A stretch of 64,000 nucleotides of DNA from Gilliamella apicola. GTDB lineage: Bacteria; Pseudomonadota; Gammaproteobacteria; Enterobacterales; Orbaceae. The notes beneath the pieces were generated by a model. It saw only the letters and a program-made list of their open reading frames with translations, did no database searches and was not told the origin of the DNA. Location: positions 2,666,001-2,730,000 of the forward strand of contig NZ_CP007445.1 of NCBI RefSeq assembly GCF_000599985.1, in the 5' to 3' direction. The number at the start of each line of letters is the position of its first letter. Within the stretch, counting starts at the first letter, position 1. The translations under genes were made by a program, and so were the position numbers. Positions 48,461 to 62,979 of this stretch are shown piece after piece.

Positions 48461-49426
48461 CTACATTAACTTTTTATCTAAACAGTCCAACAGTTGCTGT
48501 GTTAATTTTAATAAAAATTGTGAATAGGCATTTTTGGATAAAGTGATATCTGTACCCAAGGGATTCAATTCCCCAATATGAACATCCGTTCCATTCACTA
48601 TTTTTTCAATAACTGCAGGGCTAAACTGTGGCTCTCTAAATACACATACTGCTTGATGCTCTTTTAATTCTCGTTTGATAGCATAAACGGTTTGAACACC
48701 TGGCTGTACTGCTGGATTTATGGTAAAACTACCTAGATTTTTTAATCCGAACTGTGATTCAAAATACCCATAGGCATCATGAAAAACAAAATATCCGCTA
48801 TTTTGTACGTTAATGAGTTTTTTTGCAATGTTTTGTTCTGTTTCAGCTAGTTTAATGGTGAATTCGTTCAAATTTTCATCAAAAATACCTTTTTTCTCTG
48901 GATATATACTAATAAGTTTATCATGTACTGCTTGAGCAATCTCATTGGCAATTTTTGGGGAAAGCCAAATATGCTCATCGTATTCACCATGATGGTCATG
49001 ATCAGAATCGTTATTATGAGTATGAGTTTTTTGTTGATCATGATTATTTGTACTGGTTCGTAGTAAACTTTTAATGGTTGGTATGTCCATTAATTCAATC
49101 TGCTTGTTCTTATCAATATTTTTTAAAACTGTAGGCATGAATGTTTCTAAGTCCTCACCAACCCAAATAATCAATTCTGCTGTTTTTATCTTAGCCAAAT
49201 CCGATGGTTTTAAAGAATATGTGTGCGGAGAAGTTCCATCGGGCAATAAAATATCAGTATTTGTAACACCATCAGAAATCGCTTGAGTTATAAAAGCAAT
49301 AGGCTTTACAGAAGAAATAATGTTTGCATTAGCGTTTAAAATAAGCCCATTAATGATAAGAAATGGACTTAGTATTTTTAAAAATCTCGATAATCGTTTA
49401 AATTTAATTCGTGTATTTTTTTTCAC
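48461..49426 (-). CDS. znuA: Zinc ABC transporter substrate-binding protein
   Basis: Periplasmic high-affinity zinc-binding protein; 321 residues. There is a long N-terminal signal segment (basic residues then hydrophobic 17-35, with NANA before the mature part). The first zinc histidine is in GTSPHTYSLKPSD, then comes the His/Asp-rich flexible loop (about 123-150) typical of ZnuA, a second histidine in VFHDAYGYFE, and a glutamate/histidine region to the C-terminus. It is divergent from znuCB across a 93-base gap that holds the Zur box. Confidence 0.96.
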   Translation of the reverse strand: MKKNTRIKFKRLSRFLKILSPFLIINGLILNANANIISSVKPIAFITQAISDGVTNTDILLPDGTSPHTYSLKPSDLAKIKTAELIIWVGEDLETFMPTVLKNIDKNKQIELMDIPTIKSLLRTSTNNHDQQKTHTHNNDSDHDHHGEYDEHIWLSPKIANEIAQAVHDKLISIYPEKKGIFDENLNEFTIKLAETEQNIAKKLINVQNSGYFVFHDAYGYFESQFGLKNLGSFTINPAVQPGVQTVYAIKRELKEHQAVCVFREPQFSPAVIEKIVNGTDVHIGELNPLGTDITLSKNAYSQFLLKLTQQLLDCLDKKLM

Positions 49427-49472
49427 ATCATTATCCTATAGTTATAAAATATGGTAGAATAGATTACATAAT

Positions 49473-49487
49473 TGTTATAATATAACA
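49473..49487. promoter_or_regulatory. Zur box between znuA and znuCB
   Basis: TGTTATAATATAACA is palindromic except at its centre and matches the core of the enterobacterial Zur operator (consensus around GTTATANTATAAC). Its place between the divergent znuA and znuC genes is the same as in E. coli, giving zinc repression of both. Confidence 0.9.
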
Positions 49488-49519
49488 TAACATATAGGTG
49501 AGCAAGGACTTACGCTAAT

Positions 49520-50266
49520 ATGACTCAGCTAATTTTGCTAGATAATGTTTCAGTTGAAATAAAACATCAAAAAATATTACATAATGTTTCTTTATCAATT
49601 AACACAAATCAAATTGTGACGTTACTTGGTCCTAATGGTGCTGGTAAATCAACATTAGTTAAAGTCATTTTAGGATTAATGCCTTATACATCAGGAAAGA
49701 TAACTCGTTTAAATAACTTAACAATTGGTTATGTACCACAATCCATCAAACTTAATCCAACCTTACCCATTACTGTGAAGCGTTTTATGTGCTTGAATAA
49801 ACAATTAAATAATAAAAATATTTTAAACATCCTATCCATGGTAAAAGCAGAATATTTAATTGATAAATCAATGCACCAATTGTCTGGTGGTGAGCTGCAA
49901 AGGGTTTTACTTGCTCAGGCATTAGCTAAACGCCCTCAGTTATTAATCCTAGATGAACCGACCCAAGGGGTTGATGTTAATGGGCAGGTTTTATTATATG
50001 ATTTGATTAGTAATGCTAAAACACAGTTTAATTGTGGTATTTTAATGGTTTCACATGATCTGCATTTAGTAATGGCTAAAACAGATGAAGTCATCTGCTT
50101 AAATCATCATATTTGTTGTTCAGGCACACCAGCTAGTGTTTCAAATGATCCAGAATTTATTTCTCTTTTTGGCCAACAAGGTGCATCTCAAATCGCTGTT
50201 TATAAACATCATCACAATCATCAACATGATTTATGTAAACACGCTAATGAACAGCAAAATAATTAA
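49520..50266 (+). CDS. znuC: Zinc ABC transporter ATP-binding protein
   Basis: ATPase of the zinc importer; 248 residues. Walker [10 protein letters not shown] near residue 38, signature [15 protein letters not shown] near 122, Walker [13 protein letters not shown] near 145 and the H-loop [11 protein letters not shown]. The C-terminal extension carries an HHHNHQHD stretch typical of ZnuC. It is 31 bases upstream of znuB. Confidence 0.96.
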   Translation: MTQLILLDNVSVEIKHQKILHNVSLSINTNQIVTLLGPNGAGKSTLVKVILGLMPYTSGKITRLNNLTIGYVPQSIKLNPTLPITVKRFMCLNKQLNNKNILNILSMVKAEYLIDKSMHQLSGGELQRVLLAQALAKRPQLLILDEPTQGVDVNGQVLLYDLISNAKTQFNCGILMVSHDLHLVMAKTDEVICLNHHICCSGTPASVSNDPEFISLFGQQGASQIAVYKHHHNHQHDLCKHANEQQNN

Positions 50267-50297
50267 ATAATTTTACCTAAATTTGGAAGAAAAAATA

Positions 50298-51098
50298 ATG
50301 ATTGAGTTACTATTACCATCTTTATTAGCTGGTTTATTTTTAACCGCAATAACAGGTCCTTTAGGTACATTTGTTGTATGGAGAAGAATGTCATATTTTG
50401 GTGATACTTTATCACATGCAGCTTTACTCGGTATCGCATTTGGTTTTCTATTCAACATAAATTTGTTTTATGCTGTTATTTTTATAACACTTTTACTTGC
50501 TTTAGGGCTACTTTGGCTTGAATCTCAAAAGCAATTACCAATTGATACTTTACTTGGTATTTTGGCTCACAGTGCATTATCACTAGGTCTAGTAGTCATT
50601 AGCTTAATGAAGAATATACGTATTGACTTAATGGGATATTTATTTGGCGATCTTCTATCTGTAACATATTCTGATCTCTTTCCAATTATTATTTGTGTGA
50701 TGCTTATTGGCACTTTATTACTTTGGCAATGGAATAATTTTTTATTCATTACGGTAAGTGAAGAATTAGCATTTAGTAACGGTATCAACATACAATTCAC
50801 AAAATTACTTTTGACCTTTTTATTAGCATTTACAATAGGAATCGCAATGAAATTTGTAGGTGCACTAATTATCACATCGTTACTTATTATTCCTGCTGCA
50901 ACTGCTAAATATTATTCCAAAACACCTGAATCTATGGCATTAATAGCAATAATTATTGGTATGTTATCAATCATTGGAGGATTATTATTTTCATTCATTT
51001 ATGATACTCCAACAGGTCCATCCGTTGTATTGAGTAATACATGTCTCTTTTTTATATCATTATTTGTCTCAAGATTCCTAATTAGTGAAAAAGAGTAA
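50298..51098 (+). CDS. znuB: Zinc ABC transporter permease
   Basis: Membrane subunit of the ZnuABC importer; 266 residues and about eight membrane segments. [22 protein letters not shown] (split here) and [20 protein letters not shown] match ZnuB. I chose ATG at 50298, which aligns with the E. coli start MIELL and has GGAAGAA upstream; a TTG five codons earlier would overlap that site. Confidence 0.95.
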   Translation: MIELLLPSLLAGLFLTAITGPLGTFVVWRRMSYFGDTLSHAALLGIAFGFLFNINLFYAVIFITLLLALGLLWLESQKQLPIDTLLGILAHSALSLGLVVISLMKNIRIDLMGYLFGDLLSVTYSDLFPIIICVMLIGTLLLWQWNNFLFITVSEELAFSNGINIQFTKLLLTFLLAFTIGIAMKFVGALIITSLLIIPAATAKYYSKTPESMALIAIIIGMLSIIGGLLFSFIYDTPTGPSVVLSNTCLFFISLFVSRFLISEKE

Positions 51099-51216
51099 AT
51101 AACAGAAAAAATATTATATTTTTTGCGAACAAACGCGCATAAATTTAATGGTAATATTTATGTATGCTTATATATAAATAAAGTGATAATAAATTTAAAT
51201 GTTAAAGATTAAAATT

Positions 51217-52740
51217 ATGTCACTTGCAACTATTTTTACGCGCGCATCCATTGGAATACAAGCTCCACAAATTAATGTAGAGGTTCATATTAGTAATGGA
51301 TTACCTGGTTTTGTCCTAGTTGGGCTTCCTGAAGCAACAGTCAAAGAAGCAAAAGATCGTGTTAGAAGTGCAATCATTAATAGTGGATTTACTTTTCCTG
51401 CAAAAAAAATAACTGTCAATTTGTCACCAGCCGATCTCCCAAAAGAAGGCAGTCGTTTTGATTTACCCATTGCCATTGCAATTCTTGCTGCAACACAGCA
51501 AATTCCTTCTGATAATTTATCTAATTATGAATTTTTAGGAGAACTTGCTTTATCAGGAGAGATTAGAGCGGTTAAAGGTGCTATACCTGCTGCAATTTCA
51601 TCCCAAAAAAAGCAACGTTCGCTAATCATATCTGCAGCGAATCAATCAGAAATATCTTTAATACACCAAGGAAATACATTAATCACAAGTAATTTAGTTG
51701 AGGTGTGTCAACATTTGACCCAAGAAATAAACTTACCGTTAGTTGCTTATAGAGAACATCACAATGGTAATGATACGTTAGCTAATTTGCAGGATATTAT
51801 TGGGCAAGAACATGCTAAAAGAGCATTGGAAATAGCGGCCGCTGGAGGTCATAATTTATTATTAATAGGTCCACCCGGAACAGGTAAAACTATGTTAGCA
51901 ACTCGATTAACATCATTGCTGCCTCCCTTATCTGATACAGAAGCACTTGAAAGTGCAGCAATTACTAGTTTGGTTAGTTCAAATGGATCAATCAAAAACT
52001 GGCGTAAACGCCCTTTCAGATCACCTCATCATAGTGCTTCAATTGCAGCATTGGTTGGAGGAGGATCAATACCTAAACCTGGTGAAATATCACTGGCTCA
52101 TAATGGAGTATTGTTTTTAGATGAACTTCCAGAATTTAATCGTAAAGTACTCGATGCGTTAAGAGAACCTATTGAATCAGGAGAAATCATTATTTCAAGA
52201 GCAAATGCTAAAATAAAATTTCCAGCCAGATTTCAACTGATTGCGGCAATGAATCCTAGTCCTACAGGGCACTATCAAGGAACGCATAATAGAACGACGC
52301 CTCAACAAATCATTCGCTACCTAAATCGGCTTTCAGGGCCATTTTTAGATAGATTTGATATATCTATTGAAGTTCCACTTTTACCTAAAGGAGCATTAAG
52401 CCAGAGAGCAATAAAGAGTGAATCTACTGAAATAGTAAAAGAAAGAGTTTTACGAGCTAGAAATATTCAAATGGAAAGAAATAAAAAATTAAATAGCCAA
52501 CTAACCTCTAATGACATTCAACTTTATTGTCAGTTATCTGATGAAAATAATGAGTATTTGGAACAAGCATTAATAAAATTAGGGCTTTCAGCCAGAGCAT
52601 GGCATAGAATATTGAAAGTATCTCGCACTATTGCAGATTTAGAGCTATCAAAAAACATAGAACGAAAACATATATCAGAAGCTTTAAGTTATCGTTCTAT
52701 GGATCGATTATTAATTCAATTACACAAAAATATTGGTTAA
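51217..52740 (+). CDS. comM: Mg-chelatase-like AAA+ ATPase ComM (YifB)
   Basis: Hexameric AAA+ helicase; in naturally competent bacteria ComM drives branch migration during transformation. 507 residues from the ATG at 51217, the start matching E. coli MSLSIVHTRA; an ATG at 51199 would add six residues. There is an N-terminal Lon-like domain (about 1-175), Walker A GPPGTGKTM near 216, Walker B LFLDELPEF, arginine-finger region, and a C-terminal Mg-chelatase domain. It is convergent with maoP, only five bases apart. Confidence 0.95.
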   Translation: MSLATIFTRASIGIQAPQINVEVHISNGLPGFVLVGLPEATVKEAKDRVRSAIINSGFTFPAKKITVNLSPADLPKEGSRFDLPIAIAILAATQQIPSDNLSNYEFLGELALSGEIRAVKGAIPAAISSQKKQRSLIISAANQSEISLIHQGNTLITSNLVEVCQHLTQEINLPLVAYREHHNGNDTLANLQDIIGQEHAKRALEIAAAGGHNLLLIGPPGTGKTMLATRLTSLLPPLSDTEALESAAITSLVSSNGSIKNWRKRPFRSPHHSASIAALVGGGSIPKPGEISLAHNGVLFLDELPEFNRKVLDALREPIESGEIIISRANAKIKFPARFQLIAAMNPSPTGHYQGTHNRTTPQQIIRYLNRLSGPFLDRFDISIEVPLLPKGALSQRAIKSESTEIVKERVLRARNIQMERNKKLNSQLTSNDIQLYCQLSDENNEYLEQALIKLGLSARAWHRILKVSRTIADLELSKNIERKHISEALSYRSMDRLLIQLHKNIG

Positions 52741-52745
52741 AAGAA

Positions 52746-53084
52746 TTAATCATCACTGTCTACGAAATCATCATTAACATCAACTTGTGGCTTACCACCA
52801 GATAATGTATGAAAACGCTTAGGTTTATTTATTCGGGAAAGGTATTTTAACCATGCTTTTTCTAAATCTGTAGAAGGATCTTTTTTTCCTTTACAGACTG
52901 CTACAAATGATTTTTCGTCTGCTGTAACAGGTTTTCTTGTTTCTGCATCAAGATCCCTAAAAGCACAACCATATTTTTCTAAAATTTGTGCTTCTTTAAT
53001 TGTGAAATCACCATGACGAGAGAATCCTCTTGGATAATTCTTATTATCAAAAAAACGTTGTTGACTTACAAAACTTTCAGCCAT
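52746..53084 (-). CDS. maoP: Macrodomain Ori protein MaoP (DUF413)
   Basis: 112 residues, exactly the length of E. coli MaoP (YifE). [39 protein letters not shown] and the C-terminal DSDD are conserved. In E. coli MaoP with the maoS site organises the Ori macrodomain, so its presence suggests proximity to the replication origin side of the chromosome. It lies between the rRNA operon's distal tRNAs and comM, as in E. coli apart from a missing hdfR. Confidence 0.96.
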   Translation of the reverse strand: MAESFVSQQRFFDNKNYPRGFSRHGDFTIKEAQILEKYGCAFRDLDAETRKPVTADEKSFVAVCKGKKDPSTDLEKAWLKYLSRINKPKRFHTLSGGKPQVDVNDDFVDSDD

Positions 53085-53216
53085 TTTATATCCTCTAGAT
53101 TGTAAAAGTATTTGGGCGGGAATTATAATTCACTAACTTAATCTGTAAACAAAAATTTTTTATTTGTATTAGTAAAAGTCACTGAACGGCTAAAATTAGA
53201 ACAAAATCATCATTTT

Positions 53217-53292
53217 TGGCAGGGGCGGAGAGTCTCGAACTCCCAACACCCGGTTTTGGAGACCGGTGCTCTACCAATTGAACTACGCCCCT
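53217..53292 (-). tRNA. tRNA-Trp (anticodon CCA)
   Basis: 76 bases with encoded GCCA end. Acceptor AGGGGCG/CGCCCCT, anticodon loop CTCCAAA, T-loop TTCGAGA. It is the last gene of the rRNA operon, eight bases after tRNA-Asp. Confidence 0.97.
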
Positions 53293-53300
53293 AAATAAGG

Positions 53301-53377
53301 TGGCGGAACGGACGGGGCTCGAACCCGCGACCCCCTGCGTGACAGGCAGGTATTCTAACCAACTGAACTACCGCTCC
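53301..53377 (-). tRNA. tRNA-Asp (anticodon GUC)
   Basis: 77 bases with CCA end. Acceptor GGAGCGG/CCGTTCC, anticodon loop CTGTCAC, T-loop TTCGAGC. It is in the distal part of the rRNA operon after 5S rRNA. Confidence 0.97.
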
Positions 53378-53410
53378 ACCGAATTTGGTATGTATATATA
53401 AAATTTAAAA

Positions 53411-53527
53411 GTCTGGCGGCTCCCTACTCTCACATGGGTAATACCCACACTACCATCGGCACTTCGGCGTTTCACTTCTGAGTTCGGCATGGGGTCAGGT
53501 GGGACCACCGCGCTATTACCGCCAGAC
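53411..53527 (-). rRNA. rrf: 5S ribosomal RNA
   Basis: About 117 bases. The 5' GTCTGGCGG and 3' CCGCCAGAC ends pair, and the internal GGTCCCACCTGACCCCATGC and CCGAACTCAGAAGTGAAACG stretches are the standard bacterial 5S sequence. It lies between 23S rRNA and tRNA-Asp; ends may shift by a few bases. Confidence 0.95.
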
Positions 53528-53653
53528 ATATCCTGTCTTCTCTTCTATCAATCAGCACATTATCTCATATACGCACTAATCTCTCAATCCGGAACAAACT
53601 GTTCGATTACCTTGTAATCACTCTATCGCGTACCCAAAACAACTCCGAGTTGT

Positions 53654-56552
<2,899 letters not shown>

Positions 56553-56676
56553 TTACAACTCACAGTTGTCTTGGTTTTCATTACGCTTTCTTCTCTTTCT
56601 TACTTCAAACCAACATACTTTCATACATCAGCTCAACATAAAAACGAGAACTCGTTTCTTTCAGCTTGTTCCTAAT

Positions 56677-56687
56677 TGTTAAAGAGC
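56677..56687 (-). promoter_or_regulatory. boxA antitermination element in the 16S-23S spacer
   Basis: On the minus strand GCTCTTTAACA matches the boxA consensus for Nus-factor antitermination, about 125 bases before the 23S 5' end. Confidence 0.75.
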
Positions 56688-56772
56688 TTTATACTTCTAT
56701 TCACTTTATCATCTACCGACTTCAAGTAAATACAAACATAATTTTATTAAAAAGTAACTTCATCACATTTTA

Positions 56773-56848
56773 TGGCGTCCCCTAGGGGATTCGAACCCCT
56801 GTTACCGCCGTGAAAGGGCGATGTCCTAGGCCTCTAGACGAAGGGGAC
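56773..56848 (-). tRNA. tRNA-Glu (anticodon UUC)
   Basis: 76 bases with CCA end. Acceptor GTCCCCT/AGGGGAC, anticodon loop CTTTCAC, T-loop TTCGAAT. It is the only tRNA in the 16S-23S spacer, as in the E. coli rrnB/C/E/G class. Confidence 0.97.
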
Positions 56849-56905
56849 TTAATTACTTCTTCTTTCATAAACAAACAATCTGTGTGAACACTTACGAGCT
56901 CTTCG

Positions 56906-58443
<1,538 letters not shown>

Positions 58444-58580
58444 AAAGTTTGATGCTCAATAACTGTCTCTGACATAATTCAAATGAATCTTCAGTGTCAC
58501 TTATCAAGACTTAATTTTTTTAGTCCGTAGACTTTTAATCTTTCGTCTCGCAAGTGCCCACACAGATTGTCTGTTTCTTC

Positions 58581-58593
58581 TTTTTAAAGAGCT
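58581..58593 (-). promoter_or_regulatory. boxA antitermination element in the rrn leader
   Basis: On the minus strand AGCTCTTTAAAAA, close to boxA (GCTCTTTA core intact), about 140 bases before the 16S 5' end and downstream of both promoters. Confidence 0.7.
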
Positions 58594-58651
58594 GACAGCT
58601 TTTCTAAGTCAACTAAGCTTATCACTCAGTTTGCTGTCTCAAGGGATGCGT

Positions 58652-58680
58652 ATACTACGCTACACCTTTTTATTCGTCAA
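58652..58680 (-). promoter_or_regulatory. rrn promoter P2
   Basis: Minus strand TTGACG (58675-58680) and TAGTAT (58652-58657) with a 17-base spacer, about 205 bases before 16S. Confidence 0.72.
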
Positions 58681-58761
58681 GATCTTTTTTCAAAATTTTT
58701 GACCTTGCTCACTAACACTAGTTTCGTCTGCTTGTCGCTGACGCCGTGTCAGTGGATGCGC

Positions 58762-58789
58762 ATTATAGGCACTTCATTTTTTTTGGCAA
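58762..58789 (-). promoter_or_regulatory. rrn promoter P1
   Basis: Minus strand TTGCCA (58784-58789), 16-base spacer with an A-run, and a consensus TATAAT (58762-58767) followed by a GC-rich discriminator GCGC, the pattern of stringently controlled rRNA promoters. Confidence 0.78.
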
Positions 58790-58826
58790 GTAAAAAAGCT
58801 CAAATATTTATTCGTTCGGATAACCT

Positions 58827-59651
58827 TTAAACAGCTGAAACATTAATTATATGATATTTATAGAGATTATATTCAGACAATTTTTTAATCAATTTTTCAA
58901 CAGACTGGTTGTGGGTAGTACTTAATATAATATTTGCTTTCTTAAATGAAGATATTTTGTTTGCATCATATTTATCTTTTAATAAATTATATACCCTTGC
59001 TGCAATTGCATAACCTGAATCAATAAAGTTGACTTGCGGAAAAACCATCTGCAACTCTTCTTTAATAAATGGATAATGAGTACAGCCAAGAACAATTGTA
59101 TCAGGAATAGTTTGTAAACTAAGCCATGGCTGCATCAATTCTTTTAAATATTGCATATCTACAGCTATACCTTGTAATTTATTTTCTGCTATAAGTGCTA
59201 ATTCAGATAAACCTAATAATTTAACTGAACAATGGTTAGCAAATTGCTTAATCAAATTTGTCGTGTAAGCCCTTTCAATGGTTGCTTTTGTTGCCAATAA
59301 CCCTATACATTTATTTTTAGTTAGTGAACTTGCAGGTTTAATTGCAGGTACTACGCCTACTATAGGAAAAAGAAAATTGGCACGTAAGCTTGGTAAACAA
59401 ATCGTACTAGCGGTATTGCATGCAATAACAGCTAAATCGATTCGTTGAAACTTAGCAATAGTTTTAATAACAGAATTAACTCTATTAATTAAAAACTCTG
59501 GCGATTTATCACCATAAGGAAACATTTCATTATCAAATGCATAAATATAATGCGCATTAGGCATTTTATTGTAAATTTCATTATAAACAGATAATCCACC
59601 GATGCCAGAATCAAACACTAACACCACAGGAGATTGTTTTATAATATTCAT
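58827..59651 (-). CDS. murI: Glutamate racemase
   Basis: Supplies D-glutamate for peptidoglycan; 274 residues. The two catalytic cysteines are in VIACNTAS near residue 79 and VLGCTHYPF near 190; VFDSGIGGLSVYNEI gives the first aspartate and serine, and PYGDKS the substrate loop. It is upstream of the rRNA operon on the same strand, as in E. coli (murI-rrnB). Confidence 0.96.
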   Translation of the reverse strand: MNIIKQSPVVLVFDSGIGGLSVYNEIYNKMPNAHYIYAFDNEMFPYGDKSPEFLINRVNSVIKTIAKFQRIDLAVIACNTASTICLPSLRANFLFPIVGVVPAIKPASSLTKNKCIGLLATKATIERAYTTNLIKQFANHCSVKLLGLSELALIAENKLQGIAVDMQYLKELMQPWLSLQTIPDTIVLGCTHYPFIKEELQMVFPQVNFIDSGYAIAARVYNLLKDKYDANKISSFKKANIILSTTHNQSVEKLIKKLSEYNLYKYHIINVSAV

Positions 59652-59772
59652 AGTAAATTAAACTTTATTAGATAATAAATAGGAAACGAGCAATATCGTA
59701 AATTGAATAGAAATTAATGCAAGTAATTTTATTTTTATCAAGGTTTATTCAATATTTCATAATTATTAAGAT

Positions 59773-59788
59773 AGACGTCTAGATGGTA
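59773..59788. promoter_or_regulatory. MetJ operator (met box) upstream of metK
   Basis: AGACGTCT (59773-59780) is an exact met box, followed in register by a degenerate second one, AGATGGTA. It lies about 80 bases before metK, which in enterobacteria is repressed by MetJ with S-adenosylmethionine. Confidence 0.83.
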
Positions 59789-59865
59789 AAACTGCTAAAA
59801 TAAGTTACCTGCAATTAGGTATTATATTTCGATTATTAAACACAATTAAGTTAAAAAGGTATTTT

Positions 59866-61017
59866 ATGTCAGAATATTTATTTACATCTGAATCTGTTTC
59901 AGAAGGTCATCCAGATAAAATTGCCGATCAAATATCTGATGCCGTACTTGATGCAATTTTAAAGCAAGATCCAAAGGCTCGTGTTGCTTGTGAAACATAT
60001 GTAAAAACAGGTATGGCATTAGTTGGTGGTGAAATTACGACTTCTGCTTGGGTAGATATAGAAGAATTAACAAGAAAAACAATTAATGATATCGGTTATA
60101 CCAGTTCAGAAATGGGATTTGATGCAAATTCTTGTGCCGTGTTAAATGCAATTGGTAAACAATCTCCCGATATTAATCAAGGCGTAGATAGAGAAAATCC
60201 ATTAGAACAAGGCGCTGGTGACCAAGGTATTATGTTTGGTTATGCAACTAATGAAATGCCTAATCTAATGCCAGCTGCAATCAGCTATGCTCATGATTTG
60301 ATGCGTCGCCAAGCTGAAGTTAGAAAAAATGGTACGCTTCCTTGGTTAAGACCAGATGCAAAAAGCCAAGTCACATTAATTTATCAAAATGGACAGATAA
60401 AAGGGGTCGATGCAATCGTTTTATCAACCCAACATTCGGATGGTATTGAACAAAAAATTATACAAGAAGCGGTAATGGAGGAAATCATTAAACCGACATT
60501 GCCTGCCGAATGGTTAACCTCTAGAACTAAATATTTTATTAATCCAACTGGACGTTTTGTTATTGGTGGTCCTATGGGTGACTGTGGATTAACGGGCCGA
60601 AAAATCATTGTAGATACTTATGGCGGTGCCGCCCGTCACGGTGGTGGAGCTTTTTCAGGAAAAGATCCTTCAAAGGTTGATCGCTCAGCAGCTTATGCAG
60701 CAAGATATGTTGCTAAAAATCTTGTAGCTGCTGGACTTGCTGATAAGTGTGAATTGCAAATTTCTTATGCAATTGGTGTTGCTAATCCTACATCCGTTTA
60801 TGTTAATACTTTTGGTACTGAGAAAATTGGACACGATAAAATTATTTCGTTAATCAAAGAATTTTTTGATCTAAGACCTTATGGGCTAATTCAAATGCTT
60901 GATCTGATTCAACCAATTTATCAAAAAACAGCAACCTACGGTCATTTTGGTCGAGATATCTTCCCTTGGGAAAAAACTGATAAAGCAGCACTAATTCGCT
61001 ATGCAGCAGGATTATAA
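59866..61017 (+). CDS. metK: S-adenosylmethionine synthetase
   Basis: Makes S-adenosylmethionine from methionine and ATP; 383 residues, one fewer than E. coli. [24 protein letters not shown] (split here), [12 protein letters not shown], the P-loop-like [19 protein letters not shown] and DIFPWEKTD are all present. AAAAGG precedes the ATG. The end overlaps sprT by 17 bases. Confidence 0.98.
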   Translation: MSEYLFTSESVSEGHPDKIADQISDAVLDAILKQDPKARVACETYVKTGMALVGGEITTSAWVDIEELTRKTINDIGYTSSEMGFDANSCAVLNAIGKQSPDINQGVDRENPLEQGAGDQGIMFGYATNEMPNLMPAAISYAHDLMRRQAEVRKNGTLPWLRPDAKSQVTLIYQNGQIKGVDAIVLSTQHSDGIEQKIIQEAVMEEIIKPTLPAEWLTSRTKYFINPTGRFVIGGPMGDCGLTGRKIIVDTYGGAARHGGGAFSGKDPSKVDRSAAYAARYVAKNLVAAGLADKCELQISYAIGVANPTSVYVNTFGTEKIGHDKIISLIKEFFDLRPYGLIQMLDLIQPIYQKTATYGHFGRDIFPWEKTDKAALIRYAAGL

Positions 61018-61504
61018 ACATATACCAATTTATTTACATAATCAGGTAATGGCTTGTTTAAGGAAACACTTAACTCAAGCCAATCAACTATTAAACACTG
61101 AATATAAAGAACCAAAAATTGGTTATAAATCAAAAGGTAGCATTGCTGGCAGTGCAATATTAAACCGTTGGGAAATTCAACTTAACACCATAATGCTTTG
61201 TGAAAATGGAGAAAAATTTATTGAGGAAGTTGTTCCTCATGAATTGGCTCATCTTATTACCTTTCAAATCTATGGAAAAGTAAAACCTCATGGTAAAGAA
61301 TGGCAATATATCATGTCAGAAATAATGAAGCTGCCCCCTAAAGTCACCCATAATTTTAATTTTAAACGTAAAGAGTATGTATATATATGTGATTGCCAAG
61401 AACATTATTTATCATCAATACGGCATAATAAAATTGAAAAGAATAAAATTAGTTATCAATGTCGTAAATGCGGTAGTATACTTAAACTTAAAAATTTTGT
61501 TTAA
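61001..61504 (+). CDS. sprT: SprT-family zinc metalloprotein
   Basis: 167-residue SprT-like protein, similar in length to E. coli SprT (165). The zinc-protease motif is VVPHELAHL near residue 78, with the third histidine in KPHGKEW and C-terminal zinc-ribbon cysteines (CDC near 128, CRKCGS near 156). Eukaryotic Spartan relatives digest DNA-protein crosslinks; the bacterial role is not settled. It overlaps metK by 17 bases, so translation is probably coupled. Confidence 0.93.
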   Translation: MQQDYKHIPIYLHNQVMACLRKHLTQANQLLNTEYKEPKIGYKSKGSIAGSAILNRWEIQLNTIMLCENGEKFIEEVVPHELAHLITFQIYGKVKPHGKEWQYIMSEIMKLPPKVTHNFNFKRKEYVYICDCQEHYLSSIRHNKIEKNKISYQCRKCGSILKLKNFV

Positions 61505-61515
61505 TTATAGAAACT

Positions 61516-62133
61516 ATGCCTAAATTTGATACGCACTTTTATAAAAGCTCTATGTTTATTGTGATTTTGAGCTTTTTTCTATATATTACAGGTAACTTTT
61601 GGCTTCCTTTATACAATAAATTAACCGTTAGCTTAATTGAACATTTACAGTCATTATTCTTATTATTTATGTGTTATTATACATATCATTATGCTAAAAG
61701 CGTCAAGAATGACTCAAACATTTATAAATTTTGGATTTGGACAATATTTTGGTGGTTTATGCTTTTTGGTCGAGGCATCAGCTGGGGACGCGATTTTTTC
61801 CCTGATGTTTCGCGTATTTATTATAAAATTATTGCCAGTATTATCATTGCAATCCCATTATTAACTATATTTTTGCCAACTATTCGCCAAGAGATAGTTC
61901 GTCGATATAAATATGAGACAATTCCCGTTTGGCATTTATTTTTTGCATTCCTTTTTTTAGGTATTGCTGACATTGCTGAACATAGACGTTTAGGATATGA
62001 ATTTTTAGTTTTAGAACCTACTCGAAAAGATCTAATTGAAGAGTTGATGGAAATACCATGTCTTTTAAGTCTAGCATTAACAACTTTCTATATGCAGAAA
62101 AATGAACAAAAGAGGTTAAATAAGTCATGTTAA
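61516..62133 (+). CDS. Multi-pass membrane protein of unknown function
   Basis: A 205-residue protein with about six hydrophobic segments (about residues 12-31, 41-60, 72-87, 104-121, 137-154 and 175-190). Conserved-looking polar motifs are RGISWGRDFFP near 93 and DIAEHRRLGYEFLVLE (about 155-170), the latter followed by an acidic IEELME. I recognise no family. It overlaps rlmJ by seven bases and follows sprT by 11, so it is in the metK-sprT-rlmJ transcript. Confidence 0.7.
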   Translation: MPKFDTHFYKSSMFIVILSFFLYITGNFWLPLYNKLTVSLIEHLQSLFLLFMCYYTYHYAKSVKNDSNIYKFWIWTIFWWFMLFGRGISWGRDFFPDVSRIYYKIIASIIIAIPLLTIFLPTIRQEIVRRYKYETIPVWHLFFAFLFLGIADIAEHRRLGYEFLVLEPTRKDLIEELMEIPCLLSLALTTFYMQKNEQKRLNKSC

Positions 62134-62969
62134 GCTATCGACATAGCTATCACGCCGGAAATCATGCAGATGTATTAAAACATATTGTATTAACATTATG
62201 CATCAACGCATTAAAAGAAAAAGAAAAACCTTTTTTATACTTAGATACACATTCTGGTGCTGGCAGATATTTGTTAAAAAGTGAGCATTCGGAGAAAACA
62301 GGAGAATATTTATCAGGGATTAATCTGCTATGGCAACAACCTAATATACCGAAATTGCTTAATACTTATCTATCTGTAATAAAAAGATATAATCCTTTTA
62401 GTGAATTGAAATATTATCCAGGTTCACCTTTAATTGCTAAACAATTATTACGACAACAAGACAAGCTCAATTTAACAGAATTACATCCTACAGATTATCC
62501 ATTATTACGTCAGGAATTTAGTAAAGATAAAAGAGCAAAAGTATTACGTGAAGATGGTTTTGCACAATTAAAATCTAAGCTTCCACATGAGTTTCGTCGT
62601 GGAGTTATTTTAATTGACCCGTCTTATGAAATTAAAGACGATTATCAAATAATACCTAAAGCATTATTTGAAGCTTATAAACGTTTTGCAACGGGTGTTT
62701 ATCTAATTTGGTATCCAGTTGTATCACGGACACAAACTCAAAAGATGATCGATAGTATTATTAAATTAGGAATTAGACGAATTTCACAATTTGAATTAGC
62801 GATAAAACCAGATAATAATCAAAAAGGTATGACTGCTTCGGGAATATTAGTGATTAATCCGCCATGGAAATTACATGAACAAATGCAAACAATATTGCCA
62901 TGGATAAAAAATACCTTAGATGTTGAGAAAACTGGTAGCTTTATTGCGCAAGAGCTGGTTTCAGAATAA
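62127..62969 (+). CDS. rlmJ: 23S rRNA (adenine(2030)-N6)-methyltransferase
   Basis: SAM-dependent enzyme methylating A2030 of 23S rRNA; 280 residues as in E. coli. The N-terminal SYRHSYHAGNHADVLKH is family-specific; DTHSGAGRY binds SAM, and the catalytic motif is IDPSYE (a DPPY-type motif). Position downstream of sprT with overlap to the preceding gene suggests cotranscription. Confidence 0.96.
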   Translation: MLSYRHSYHAGNHADVLKHIVLTLCINALKEKEKPFLYLDTHSGAGRYLLKSEHSEKTGEYLSGINLLWQQPNIPKLLNTYLSVIKRYNPFSELKYYPGSPLIAKQLLRQQDKLNLTELHPTDYPLLRQEFSKDKRAKVLREDGFAQLKSKLPHEFRRGVILIDPSYEIKDDYQIIPKALFEAYKRFATGVYLIWYPVVSRTQTQKMIDSIIKLGIRRISQFELAIKPDNNQKGMTASGILVINPPWKLHEQMQTILPWIKNTLDVEKTGSFIAQELVSE

Positions 62970-62979
62970 TATCAATTTT

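Larger units (their letters stand above)
58444..58826 (-). promoter_or_regulatory. rRNA operon leader and promoter region
   Basis: About 380 bases between murI and 16S rRNA. It holds two sigma-70 promoters (P1, P2), a boxA and the 16S 5' processing flank. There is no gene. rrn downstream of murI is also the arrangement at E. coli rrnB. Confidence 0.8.

Noticed and set aside
51199..51216. ATG six codons upstream for comM
   Set aside because: The MSLA start matches the E. coli protein, and neither start has a clear Shine-Dalgarno; the homology-supported one is used.
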